Of a stretch of 46,549 nucleotides of DNA, positions 38,008-46,549 are shown piece after piece. Origin of the DNA: a virus; IMG/VR virus record IMGVR_UViG_3300050016_000026, positions 1-46,549 of that record, one strand, 5' to 3'. Under the pieces are notes generated by a model. It was given only the letters and a program-made list of their open reading frames with translations. It ran no database searches and was not told the DNA's origin. Each line of letters opens with the position of its first letter. The first letter of the stretch is position 1. Made by a program: the position numbers and the translations under genes.

Positions 38008-40056
38008 GTGACTTCTGTCGGCAACCAGCTTCAGGAAGGTGTGCCCGGTACTCCGATTGGAAACATGACCGGCGGCGCCGGCCTGTCTGCCCTGTTCCGT
38101 CCGGGCACGCTCACCACCTTCGCCAGCAATCCCGGCAACACTGGCTACGCCGGCCTGCAGTTGCTCACCCCGGCATCTATCTCGTCGGGCCGCATCTACC
38201 CTGTCGACATTGCTCCCGGTGGCGCCAGTGCATTGGGCTTCACCCTGAACGGCTTCACGCGCGCGATCACAGTCAACATGTGGGCTAAGGCTACGCTGCC
38301 GGCCAACGAGCATGATGGCACTCTGCTCGGGTCCACCACTGTTGCCGGCCCGGTCACAAGCTCGGCGCCCATCGTTGTCGCATCCACTGATCCTACAACT
38401 TACTCGTATGTGTGGTTCGAGATAGTTGTAACGTCCGACTTCGACACGGTCGCCAGCTTCGAGCCCTTCGGCGGCACCTTCCGCTTCGGTCCCTTCTCTC
38501 AATTCTCGGTGGCGGCCTCCAAGATTTCGTTCTTCACCGACGCCAACAATCCCGCCGGCGCGCAGATTGGTGTCCAACTGAAGGGTGACCCCCTGCTCTA
38601 CACCGGGCTCGTCACCAACTGGCTGCTCGGGCGCTACAACAACCATGAGCCGAATTGGCCGACACACGGTGCCTTCTTCGAAGACCGTCTGTATCTGTCG
38701 TCCGGCGTCACCGCGCACGTTGATGCAAGTTGTGCCAACGGCAACCTTCTCGATATGGCGCCGACGCTGCCGGATGGGACTATCACTGATGCAAGCTCAC
38801 TGAGCTTCGACCTGATGACGGAGAGTAATAGCCCGATCAACTGGCTCAAGGCTGAAATACACGGCGTCCTGGTCGGCACCACCGCGCAAGAGTTCATCAT
38901 CCACTCTCCGGGTGAGACTGGGCCGATCACGCCTACGGCTCGAGCGGCTGATCCTTCTGGTGCATTCGGCACCGCTCCTGTGCTGCCGATTGCCACTACC
39001 ATTGGGCACGTCTTCGTGCAGAAGAACAAGCGCGACGTCTACGAACTATTCCGCGACGTCTACTCCGGGCAACTGACCTCGGTCACGATGTCGGAGTTTT
39101 CGCAGGGGCTTGCCAATCCTGGCCTAGTCCGTCTGGCCTACCAGCGCGGGCTCAGCCCGATCATTTGGGCGCAAACTGAAGATGGGCGCCTGATCGCCAC
39201 CACCTATCGGCGTGACCACAGGTTCAGCTATCAGCCGCCTACCTTCAATGGCTGGTCGCGGCATGCACACGGCGCCGGCCGCAGCATCATCAGCCTGTGC
39301 ATGAACAGTGGTGTAACTGGCGACCTGGATGCACCGACGATCATTTCGCAGGGTGAAGATGGCAAGTGCTACGTCGAGGTCATGGGTGACCTGATGGTGG
39401 ACACCGACAACGTGTACGCCAGCAACTACCTCGACAGTTCCATCACGCCGCACTCGGCCAGCTTCTATTCCGGCGGTGTCTACCTCTACGGCCTCTGGCC
39501 GCTTGAGGGCAAGACCGTCAAGGTTCTGCTGGCCGGCCTCGACTGCGGCAGCCAGTACCCTGTCCTCAACGGTACTGTGACTGTGCCCTTCAAGAGCGAC
39601 AGTGGTGGCTTGCTCACCCAGCGCTACCTGACCGAGCTTACTGGCATCGGCCAGGACTTCGCCGACCTGACTGTGATGATCGACGGCCAATGCCGGGCCC
39701 CGTGCCTGGTGGGCTTCGACTTCACTAGCCAAGGCCAGCGCCTGCGCCCGATGGAAGCTGCTGAGACTGGCAAGCAGAACGGGCCCGCCCTCGGTGCCTT
39801 CCGGCGCAACAACAAGTTCGCCATGTTGGCTACCAACACCCGCAACGTCCTGATCGGAACCGACTTCGGCCGCATGCACAAGGCCCAGTTCGCATCCCCT
39901 GGTGGCCGTGTCTACACACCTACAGAGTTGTGGAACGGTATCTTTTGGGATACTATAGATGATGACAGCACGGTTGACGGCATGATCTGCTGGCAGTCGT
40001 CTGGTCCCTTCCCGGTCAACATCAGCGCCATCGGCGGCTATGTGGAGACGCAGTAA
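38008..40056 (+). CDS. Tail tubular protein B, C-terminal part
   Basis: 682 codons counted from GTG 38008, though the open frame begins right after the TAG at 37932. It contains the conserved gp12-type core: EDRLYLSSG at about 215-223, FVQKNKRDVYELFRD near 335, and QRGLSPIIWAQTEDGRLIATTY near 375. No ribosome site precedes GTG 38008 or ATG 38065, so independent translation is doubtful; it is best read as the second half of the same tube protein. It ends in TAA overlapping the next ATG. Confidence 0.82.
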   Translation: MTSVGNQLQEGVPGTPIGNMTGGAGLSALFRPGTLTTFASNPGNTGYAGLQLLTPASISSGRIYPVDIAPGGASALGFTLNGFTRAITVNMWAKATLPANEHDGTLLGSTTVAGPVTSSAPIVVASTDPTTYSYVWFEIVVTSDFDTVASFEPFGGTFRFGPFSQFSVAASKISFFTDANNPAGAQIGVQLKGDPLLYTGLVTNWLLGRYNNHEPNWPTHGAFFEDRLYLSSGVTAHVDASCANGNLLDMAPTLPDGTITDASSLSFDLMTESNSPINWLKAEIHGVLVGTTAQEFIIHSPGETGPITPTARAADPSGAFGTAPVLPIATTIGHVFVQKNKRDVYELFRDVYSGQLTSVTMSEFSQGLANPGLVRLAYQRGLSPIIWAQTEDGRLIATTYRRDHRFSYQPPTFNGWSRHAHGAGRSIISLCMNSGVTGDLDAPTIISQGEDGKCYVEVMGDLMVDTDNVYASNYLDSSITPHSASFYSGGVYLYGLWPLEGKTVKVLLAGLDCGSQYPVLNGTVTVPFKSDSGGLLTQRYLTELTGIGQDFADLTVMIDGQCRAPCLVGFDFTSQGQRLRPMEAAETGKQNGPALGAFRRNNKFAMLATNTRNVLIGTDFGRMHKAQFASPGGRVYTPTELWNGIFWDTIDDDSTVDGMICWQSSGPFPVNISAIGGYVETQ

Positions 40057-40706
40057 TGGCTAGCACAGACTTCGGCTCCTCCTTCTCTGACTTCGGTACA
40101 GGTATCAGCGACTTGTTTGGCGCTGCAGGGAGTAGTGCGGAAGCGGGTGGCTTTACTCAGGCCGCCGCCGCCGAGCGTTCGGCCGCATCTATTTCGCAGG
40201 CAGCTACCAGCATCGAGGTTGCCGCCAATGACCGCAAGACTGAGAAAGCTGTCGGCCAGAACCAGGCTGAGAGTGGTGCAGCCGGCTTCAAGTTCACCGG
40301 CACCGGTGTGAACGTAGCCGAGGAGAACCAGCGTCAGGGCTCGATCAGTGCAGCGATCACTGAGGACAACGGCGCCATCAATACCCTGGGCTACACCGAG
40401 AAAGCCAATAAGGACACCGCTGACGCCTCGCAGGCTTCCTCCGCGGCAGCCGGTCAAGGCATCGGCGGTCTTATCAGTATTGCTTCCGGCATCTTTGGGC
40501 TGTTCTCTGATCGTAGGCTGAAGGAAAACTTCATACGTGTCGGCGTCGGCCCCAACGGCAAGAACTTGTACGAGTTCAACTACCTTGGACAGAAGGGGCG
40601 CTGGCGCGGTTACTTCGCGCAGGACCTCGACATGAGTGACGTGGTTGACGCGGTTGGCTTCCTGAGCCCGATCAAGCCCGAGGATAGGAGCGTTCAAGTT
40701 GGCTAA
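40056..40706 (+). CDS. Internal virion protein (gp14-like position) with S74-like C-terminus
   Basis: 216 residues, TAATG-coupled to the tube gene. Residues 25-150 are Ala/Ser/Gln/Glu-rich helix typical of small internal/ejection proteins. Residues 151-205 (FSDRRLKENF, then LYEFNYLG and GYFAQDL) look like the start of the peptidase S74 / intramolecular chaperone domain normally found on tail spikes. The catalytic Ser-Lys of the motif (SDRRLKE) is present, though the domain is short. The combination is unusual. Confidence 0.72.
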   Translation: MASTDFGSSFSDFGTGISDLFGAAGSSAEAGGFTQAAAAERSAASISQAATSIEVAANDRKTEKAVGQNQAESGAAGFKFTGTGVNVAEENQRQGSISAAITEDNGAINTLGYTEKANKDTADASQASSAAAGQGIGGLISIASGIFGLFSDRRLKENFIRVGVGPNGKNLYEFNYLGQKGRWRGYFAQDLDMSDVVDAVGFLSPIKPEDRSVQVG

Positions 40707-42885
40707 TCAGAATTTTGAAACCATCGACAACACTGAGAAGCTAAACCCAGAAGGTTTAGATAGGGCTGCTAGTGCCGATGCAGAGGCTGGCAGCTTCGCT
40801 AAGTCGATGATGGATCAGGTTGGCTCTAGCCTCGGCCGCGCAGTCGGCGATGTCGGCAAGGCACTGCAGTTCCACGCCGAGCAGGCGCAGAAGGCGAAGG
40901 ACACACAGGCCACACTCGACCTCACCACGCAGTCGATGAACTTCAACCTGCAGCATAGTGATCAGCTTGATAAGCTGGTAGCTTCGAACCCGCAGGACCC
41001 ACAGGCGGCGCGTGCGAGCTACACTGATGGCGTCCGCTCCGACTGGCAGACTTATTACGATCAAGCTCAGCAAGGTGGTGCCTCTCCTGAGACTTTGGAG
41101 AAGATTGCTACCCATATGGAGACGGCAGTCGGAGAAGCCTCGCGCTCCTCGGCGGCTGAGTTCGCCAACCTCAACGTAGCCAACATGCACTCCAAGGTGG
41201 GTGCAGTGATGGATGCTGCCACCGTGGCAATCGGCAATCACCCCTTCGATGATCAGGCCAATGCCCACGTCAGGGATACGGTCAATGAAGGGATCAACTC
41301 TGCCTTCGGTACCGACCCCTCAGCCAAGATGATCATCAAGGCCGATGGCTCCACGGAGAGCCATGAGACGGCTTTGACACGGGCGCAGTTCGAGGGCGCC
41401 TTGCAGGTTCCCGGTGGACCTCAGAAACTACAGACCAAACTTCTGGCTGGTGACTACGACAAGCTGCCAGGGATGACCGAGACATTGAAGGCTGAGTATG
41501 CCGACAAGGCAGCGACGGCTATTCGTACGCAGGATGCAGCGCAGAAGGCTGAAGTCGAGGTACAGACCAAGGCACAGAAAACTGCCTCTGAAGGTGCAGC
41601 CACCAGCCTGATCATGGGAACGGTTGATCCGGCAACTGGTGTCACCAGCATCGGTGCTGACTTCTTCAAGAAGGCACAAGCGTACGGAGCAATGCCTGGG
41701 GTCACAGCGGATGAAGCCGAGAACGTAGTCAAGTGGGGCGAGGCCATCAAGGATGGCAAGCTCGATCACGTGGTTGACGATAAGGCTACCCGTGATCAAC
41801 TGCAGGCGCAGGCCAATGATCACACGCTCACCGCCAACACCGTGATCCAGGCAACCCTCGACGGTAAGCTGTCCAAGAACAGCAGCGAGTTGTTTGTCAA
41901 GCTGGCTAAGCCGGCTGAAGCTGGTGGCCTCACGCAGGACGACCGTGATGCTATGGCGCAGGCGAACAAGGACTACACTCCTCACATGGCCCTCGATGCT
42001 AACTCGAGTGACATCACTAAGGCGTACGGCACTGATCAGGAGTATCAGACGTGGCTTGGTGCCGCTCTCAATCGTGGGTTCAAGGCCGGGCATACTGCGT
42101 ATGAAATGTTGCAGGACCCGACCAGTCCATTCTACCTACGCAATAAGCCTGACGCCAATGGCAAGATTGCCAACCCCTCGACCACGTTCGACCCCAGTCA
42201 GGTTGACTTGACCAAGCAGCCGATCATGTTCCCGCCCGGTGTCAAAGCGCCGGCTGCATCTGGACCTCAGCAAGCTGCGCCTATCCAGCAGGACAAGGTG
42301 GACAGCATCATGTTCGGTGGCGGACAGAGCAACAATGATACAGTCACTCCCAAGGCCACCCCTGTGGCAACTCCCAAACCCACCAACACCAGCTTTGAAA
42401 TGCCGGCTGATGCTCCCACCATCGCCGGCTACCATGCCCACTTCAATCGCATGAACACCGAGGAGTTCGGTGACCCACATGAAGCTGGTTGGGAAGCAGC
42501 GAACATCACCACGATCAAGGCCGGTGATCAGGATGTACGTGTGAACAAGCAGGCGGCTCCGCATTTCGAGGGGTTCCTCAAGGACTTGGCAGCCTCGGGC
42601 TATAAGCTCGATAACGTCAGTGGCTACGTCCTGCGTGACAAGCGCGGCGGCAGCGGCCTCAGCCAGCACGCCTGGGGCAACGCCATCGACATCAACCCGA
42701 AGCAGAACCCGATGACTGCCAACGGGCAAGTCGTCACCAACTTGCCGTCTCAGATAAGGACTATCGCCGCCAAGTGGGGCCTATCGTGGGGGGCAGACTT
42801 CCGCGGTCAACGCAAGGACAGCATGCACTTCGAGTGGACCGGTAGCCCGCAGACTGGGAAGACCTTTGAGGAAGCCAGCCTCTAA
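40699..42885 (+). CDS. Internal virion protein with C-terminal M15-like peptidase
   Basis: 728 residues from TTG 40699, which has AGGAG 8 nt upstream and overlaps the previous gene by 8 nt. Residues 1-500 are Lys/Gln/Ala-rich coiled helix, as in ejection proteins. After a Pro-rich linker (about 515-570), a peptidase M15/VanY-like domain has SQHAWGNAIDIN (His657, Asp664) and SMHFEW (His710), the zinc ligands. It would cut peptide cross-links locally as the tail passes the cell wall at entry. Confidence 0.85.
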   Translation: MANQNFETIDNTEKLNPEGLDRAASADAEAGSFAKSMMDQVGSSLGRAVGDVGKALQFHAEQAQKAKDTQATLDLTTQSMNFNLQHSDQLDKLVASNPQDPQAARASYTDGVRSDWQTYYDQAQQGGASPETLEKIATHMETAVGEASRSSAAEFANLNVANMHSKVGAVMDAATVAIGNHPFDDQANAHVRDTVNEGINSAFGTDPSAKMIIKADGSTESHETALTRAQFEGALQVPGGPQKLQTKLLAGDYDKLPGMTETLKAEYADKAATAIRTQDAAQKAEVEVQTKAQKTASEGAATSLIMGTVDPATGVTSIGADFFKKAQAYGAMPGVTADEAENVVKWGEAIKDGKLDHVVDDKATRDQLQAQANDHTLTANTVIQATLDGKLSKNSSELFVKLAKPAEAGGLTQDDRDAMAQANKDYTPHMALDANSSDITKAYGTDQEYQTWLGAALNRGFKAGHTAYEMLQDPTSPFYLRNKPDANGKIANPSTTFDPSQVDLTKQPIMFPPGVKAPAASGPQQAAPIQQDKVDSIMFGGGQSNNDTVTPKATPVATPKPTNTSFEMPADAPTIAGYHAHFNRMNTEEFGDPHEAGWEAANITTIKAGDQDVRVNKQAAPHFEGFLKDLAASGYKLDNVSGYVLRDKRGGSGLSQHAWGNAIDINPKQNPMTANGQVVTNLPSQIRTIAAKWGLSWGADFRGQRKDSMHFEWTGSPQTGKTFEEASL

Positions 42886-45800
42886 TGGCCGACAATCCTG
42901 ACGTTATAGCCATCGCCGGAACGCCGCCACCGCCGGCGCCTGATAATCCCGGCGCCAGCCCCCAGCCGCAGCCGGCCGCGGGCGCGCCGGTGGACGGTGG
43001 CACGCAGGTAGCCGAGGCCCAGCCGACCGCTGTAGCGCCTTCCCAGGAGGTTTCCCCGAGGACCCAGGCCGAAGCTGAGGCAGAAGTTGACAAGTTGGGT
43101 ACAACTGGCAATTACTCCAACCCGTTCCAGCAACGCATGGTAGCAGCCCGTCAGGCTGGCGCCTCCTGGGATCAGATCAATTCCAGCATCCGTGACCATG
43201 CTCAGCAGGCCTTGACGGCCGGCGCCACCGAGGACCAGATCAACACGTCTCTGGGCTTCACGGGTGACCCCTCCAACTTCCTCACCATGTCGAAGTCGCT
43301 GGCAGTCCAGCACGCTGAGGGGAACACCATAGACCCTGCCAAGGACCCTCAATCCTTCTATTCATCCTTCGTGGCAGGCCTCGCTGCCAACTCTGCCGGC
43401 GAGGCTACACAGGCCGCTACCGGGATGAAGCTGCCTGAGCCCAGTCAGGATGATCAGTCCTTCGCCAATCGTATCGCCTACATGCTTGGCGTCTCCCCGC
43501 CCATGATCACTGCGGTGGCTGGTGGCGCCCGTGTAGGTGCTATTGCCGGTGCTGCTGCCCTGTCTGAGACTGTCGTTGGTGCTCCTGTCGGTGCCGCCAT
43601 TGGCAGTGTCGTCGGAGCCATCAGTGGCTACTTCCTCAACGACTGGGCGAGGGCCAGCTTCCGTGACATCAACGTTCACGGTGGCATGACCAATGAAGAT
43701 GCTGCTATTCGTCTGGTGATGGATGCCCGCGAGGCTGCCACCAACACTGCAGTGATAGCACCTGCTCTTGCTGTCGGTGGCCCAGCAGCCGGTGCCCTGG
43801 AACGTCTTGGGATCAGTGGTTTAGCCAAGCTGGCCGGTGTCGGTACCGCCGAGGTGGCCTCAATGGCTGTAGCGGCGCGCGTCATCAATGGAGCGACCCC
43901 GCATTGGCAACGCGACATCATCGACAACGCTATCATGATCGGGGTGTTGCACGCTGCCGGCGCTACACCTGATGTCATAGCGAGAGCCCGCGGAGCTTTG
44001 GTTGACACCTTCGCCAACACCGGGGAGCCACCTGCCCACGTTCTGGCTCGAGTACAGGCTGATCCAACTGTCTTCGATGGCGCCACCATCCGTGCGCCGG
44101 GCAAGGGAGAACCATTCGCCCCTAAGGCGCCTGACGTTCCGGCTGTAGCTCCTATCACACCCTTCGAGGTGCCACAGGCGCCGGCAGGCAAGACCCTTGA
44201 GGACCGCCTGTACGGCCTCGGTGGCAATGCCAAGGCTGACGACTTGCAGATGCGTCAGTACATTGCGCAGATGCCCAAGGATGTCGGCGCAGCCCCGGCT
44301 GAAGGTGGCTACGCCTCTCTGAACCAGAAGTTCTATGAGCATACAGAACGGCCTGAAGCCGTCCCTCTCGACGCACATGAACAGCAACTCTACGAGAAGT
44401 GGGCTCAGCCGATGCTCGACTTCCACAACGACCTGTTCAAACAGGCTCGTGAGTTGAAGGCATTGCCCGAGACTGAACAGAACACGCTTGATCCTACCTA
44501 CATCCATCGTCGCGCGATTGGTGTCTCTCCTGAACAGGATCAGCTTGCTTCGGGTCAATCTGCCCTACCCCAGTTCGGTGGCAAGAAGCTGACCAAGACA
44601 GCACCGGCCCTAAAGCCGACTACGTACAACACGCTGGTGGACAATGTGGGCAACCGTTCAGTCGTCAGCCAAGACGAGAATGGGCGCGTCCAGCAGCACG
44701 TCGGAGGCGACAACAAGAACATTCTGAAAGGTGACATCCTTGACGCCAAGGGTGAGCCGGCGACACAGCTTCAGCCCGGCCAGACTTTCGAAACCAAGGA
44801 CGGCATCTACAAGGTGACGCGCTCCAACACGCAGGAGATTGAGGACAACACCAACACCCGCTACTACCACGACTTCGTTGGCAACATGGCTTCCTCGATC
44901 ACCAAGCTGCAGAGAGCTATCCGTAACAAACAGTTGACCGACGACATCACGCACACTCTTGTCGGTAACGGCAAGGCTATGACAGTTGGTGGCAACCAGG
45001 AGGCACCGCCGAACTGGGTTAAGGGCATCCCCGGCTTCGAGAAGTGGGCGATTGATCCTGATGTAGCTGATCAGATCAAGGACTACCTTGAAGGTGGTCC
45101 ACGTGCGATCACTGGTGCAGCGGCTGACATCCTTGGCAACGTCAACAAGCTGGCAGTCGGTGCCCTGTTCTCGACGCCGGCCGGTGTCATTGCCCATATC
45201 AAGAACCTGACCACTATGGACGTCATCGGCCGCGGCTGGGACAATGCCAACATGGAGCGCACCGCGCGCACCGGCTTCAGGGCCATGCAGGAAGTGATGG
45301 CTCAGGGACCCGACTACATCAAGGTCCTGCGCAAGAATGGTGCCCTGCTGTCCAGTGCCATCGGTCAAGACAGCTTAGCCGCATTCGTAGCCAAGAAGAT
45401 GGGGCAGGACATCGTTGCTGACCCCGAGCGGTGGGGACCCATCGCCAAGGCAATGAAACTCAACGGGGTAGCTGACCTTGGGTCACTCTACATGAACGGC
45501 ATGTCGAAAGGCCTCTATGGCTACGGTGACATGCTCTACATGCAGAGGTTCTACGAACTCAAGGAGAAGGGCCTGAACGACGAGGATGCGATTGAGAAGG
45601 TCGAGAAATATCTCCCCAACTATCGTATGTCCTCCAAAGTCGCTGGCTCTCGTGCGCTGGCACAGGCAATGGGCGACATCAACATCATGTCGTTCGGACG
45701 CTTCACCCTGGCCAAGTTCAAAGCCTACTCCAACATGATCAGCAGTTTGAAGACTGAGCCCGGCGAGGCTATGGGCAGGTTCTTCGCGGCCGGCCTGATG

Positions 45801-46310
45801 ATGACTGCCGGCGCCTACGTCATGAATGGTTTCGCTCACCACATGGCAAACCTGCTCGAAGGTGGTGATCACCCTGACGCCAAGTTCCGCTTCGGTGGCA
45901 CCTTGAACCTGCCGATGGATGCAAAGGACTTCGCCGAGAACCCCAGCACGCAAAAGTTCTTCCAGATAGCTGCATCGACATTCACCCCTGCGATTGGATC
46001 ATGGGAAGCACTGCAACAGTTGCCAGGTGTGCGCACTGACTTCTTCACCAAGAACCCGATCAGTCAAGGTGGTCCCCGAGAGCAGGCTGTGGAGAGTGTT
46101 GTCCACGCTGCCAAAGCAACAGCCAGTCCTGAGTACTCTATTGCCACCAACTGGGATAAGTACGTCGAACAGTCGCTAGGTGTAAGCAGCCCCGGCCCGA
46201 GCTATCAGTTCTGGAACACTGGTGGGAAATCCAAGGCTCAGATAATTCAGGAAGCCAAGACTAGGGCCAAACAGTCCGCTTGGCAGAAGTCATTGGAAGG
46301 CGTGCAGTAA
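42885..46310 (+). CDS. Large internal virion / DNA ejection protein (gp16-like position)
   Basis: 1141 residues, TAATG-coupled. A Pro/Ala/Gln-rich disordered N-terminus (1-60) leads to a helical body. Hydrophobic Gly/Ala-rich stretches at roughly 205-250 and 285-330 could insert into the host inner membrane. No lytic transglycosylase motif is seen; the peptidase is in the preceding gene. Size and place, last of the virion core genes, fit the large ejection protein of podoviruses, which extends the tail channel across the envelope. Confidence 0.78.
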   Translation: MADNPDVIAIAGTPPPPAPDNPGASPQPQPAAGAPVDGGTQVAEAQPTAVAPSQEVSPRTQAEAEAEVDKLGTTGNYSNPFQQRMVAARQAGASWDQINSSIRDHAQQALTAGATEDQINTSLGFTGDPSNFLTMSKSLAVQHAEGNTIDPAKDPQSFYSSFVAGLAANSAGEATQAATGMKLPEPSQDDQSFANRIAYMLGVSPPMITAVAGGARVGAIAGAAALSETVVGAPVGAAIGSVVGAISGYFLNDWARASFRDINVHGGMTNEDAAIRLVMDAREAATNTAVIAPALAVGGPAAGALERLGISGLAKLAGVGTAEVASMAVAARVINGATPHWQRDIIDNAIMIGVLHAAGATPDVIARARGALVDTFANTGEPPAHVLARVQADPTVFDGATIRAPGKGEPFAPKAPDVPAVAPITPFEVPQAPAGKTLEDRLYGLGGNAKADDLQMRQYIAQMPKDVGAAPAEGGYASLNQKFYEHTERPEAVPLDAHEQQLYEKWAQPMLDFHNDLFKQARELKALPETEQNTLDPTYIHRRAIGVSPEQDQLASGQSALPQFGGKKLTKTAPALKPTTYNTLVDNVGNRSVVSQDENGRVQQHVGGDNKNILKGDILDAKGEPATQLQPGQTFETKDGIYKVTRSNTQEIEDNTNTRYYHDFVGNMASSITKLQRAIRNKQLTDDITHTLVGNGKAMTVGGNQEAPPNWVKGIPGFEKWAIDPDVADQIKDYLEGGPRAITGAAADILGNVNKLAVGALFSTPAGVIAHIKNLTTMDVIGRGWDNANMERTARTGFRAMQEVMAQGPDYIKVLRKNGALLSSAIGQDSLAAFVAKKMGQDIVADPERWGPIAKAMKLNGVADLGSLYMNGMSKGLYGYGDMLYMQRFYELKEKGLNDEDAIEKVEKYLPNYRMSSKVAGSRALAQAMGDINIMSFGRFTLAKFKAYSNMISSLKTEPGEAMGRFFAAGLMMTAGAYVMNGFAHHMANLLEGGDHPDAKFRFGGTLNLPMDAKDFAENPSTQKFFQIAASTFTPAIGSWEALQQLPGVRTDFFTKNPISQGGPREQAVESVVHAAKATASPEYSIATNWDKYVEQSLGVSSPGPSYQFWNTGGKSKAQIIQEAKTRAKQSAWQKSLEGVQ

Positions 46311-46312
46311 CC

Positions 46313-46341
46313 TTGACCTAGAGCCATTCTCGGAGTAATAT
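46313..46341 (+). promoter_or_regulatory. Late promoter for the tail fibre
   Basis: TTGACC (46313-46318), exactly 17 nt, TAATAT (46336-46341). The following bases GGATACCTCGGCCCCCG and GGATACGGCC nearly repeat those after the capsid promoter. It drives the fibre and the small membrane protein. Confidence 0.75.
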
Positions 46342-46393
46342 GGATACCTCGGCCCCCGCAATTCGGATACGGCCTCAACCTTGAGGCATTGCG

Positions 46394-46549
46394 ATGTCTG
46401 GACCGATACTCACTACCAATGGCCTCATTCCTCAGCCGCAGGGCGCCAGCAATCTGGCCGCTGCCCAATGGGCTGTAGCTGCCGGCACCGCAGACGTGCT
46501 GCAGGCTGCATACTCGTCGCCGAACACTGCGCTCTACGATGGCCTGATC
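46394..46549 (+). CDS. Tail fibre, 5' part (continues at position 13)
   Basis: 52 codons from ATG 46394 to the window end, then continuing in frame at base 13 of the window after the 12-base overlap. It encodes the N-terminal adaptor, which should attach the fibre to the tail, and the beginning of the first 86-residue repeat (QWAVAAGTADVL). The leader from the promoter is about 45 nt. GAGGCATTGCG before the ATG can act as ribosome site. Confidence 0.8.
   Translation, partial: MSGPILTTNGLIPQPQGASNLAAAQWAVAAGTADVLQAAYSSPNTALYDGLI
46538..46549. repeat. 12-base terminal overlap with positions 1-12
   Basis: GATGGCCTGATC ends the window and also begins it. Merging the copies keeps the tail-fibre frame and its repeat spacing; leaving both would add four residues (DGLI) to the repeat. 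This marks a circular map. Confidence 0.85.

Noticed and set aside
1-46549. Genome-wide reassignment of TAG
   Set aside because: Seven early genes end in TAG at sensible places, often just before a hairpin or overlapping a start, and the late genes contain only one in-frame TAG.
1-46549. T7-type phage RNA polymerase and its promoters
   Set aside because: No such polymerase is encoded; the repeated late promoters have host-type -35 and -10 boxes.
1-46549. Temperate lifestyle
   Set aside because: No integrase, excisionase or recognisable repressor is seen; the palindromes near 21 kb alone are not enough.

Overview
The window is a complete or nearly complete genome of a tailed phage, apparently a podovirus (short-tailed, T7-like virion plan). 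Its structural genes are portal, Bbp19-like protein, scaffold, major capsid protein, tail tubular proteins A and B, internal/ejection proteins and a tail fibre. The last 12 bases repeat the first 12, and the tail-fibre reading frame runs off the right end and back in at the left end at the same point of its internal repeat. The molecule is therefore circular or circularly permuted, about 46,537 bp once the overlap is merged. The host is most likely a Gram-negative bacterium: there is a nested Rz/Rz1 spanin pair and two lipobox proteins. The host species cannot be told from the sequence. There is no integrase, no recognisable repressor, no tRNA and no phage RNA polymerase, so a lytic phage using host RNA polymerase is the simplest reading.

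Layout. (1) 46394-46549 joined to 1-1658, + strand: tail fibre and a small membrane/coiled-coil protein. (2) 1650-21046, - strand: the early region. Reading in transcription order from 21 kb down to 1.6 kb: a block of about 15 small genes of unknown function (21.0-15.8 kb); an archaeo-eukaryotic primase and a RepA-type ATPase/helicase; a small HExxH metalloprotein; an SNF2 helicase; a Cas4/RecB-like nuclease (DUF2800); a lipoprotein trypsin-like protease; a gp2.5/DUF2815 ssDNA-binding protein; a family A DNA polymerase; an HNH endonuclease; a PD-(D/E)XK resolvase-like nuclease; a metallophosphoesterase; a HAD phosphatase; and a dATP/dGTP diphosphohydrolase-like protein. (3) 21047-21719: the main divergent control region, dense in inverted and direct repeats. 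(4) 21720-46310, + strand: late genes, namely terminase small and large subunits, a lysis cassette (endolysin, Rz/Rz1), head genes, small virion proteins, repeat proteins, tail tubes and internal virion proteins.

The early genes form a self-contained replication and recombination set; the late genes package DNA, build the virion and lyse the host. Genes are tightly coupled: ATGA overlaps dominate on the early strand and TAATG overlaps on the late strand. Two clear host-type promoters with the same initially transcribed sequence precede the capsid gene and the tail fibre, and a third lies at the terminase start. GC-rich hairpins occupy each 70-110 nt gap between early genes.

Most notable points: the tail tubular protein B frame (36214-40056) is cut by a single in-frame TAG that lies in one arm of a perfect 17-bp inverted repeat, while every other late gene ends in TAA or TGA; an early secreted serine protease; two sets of palindromic/repeated motifs in the control region; and a 22-residue repeat shared by two adjacent virion-region genes.
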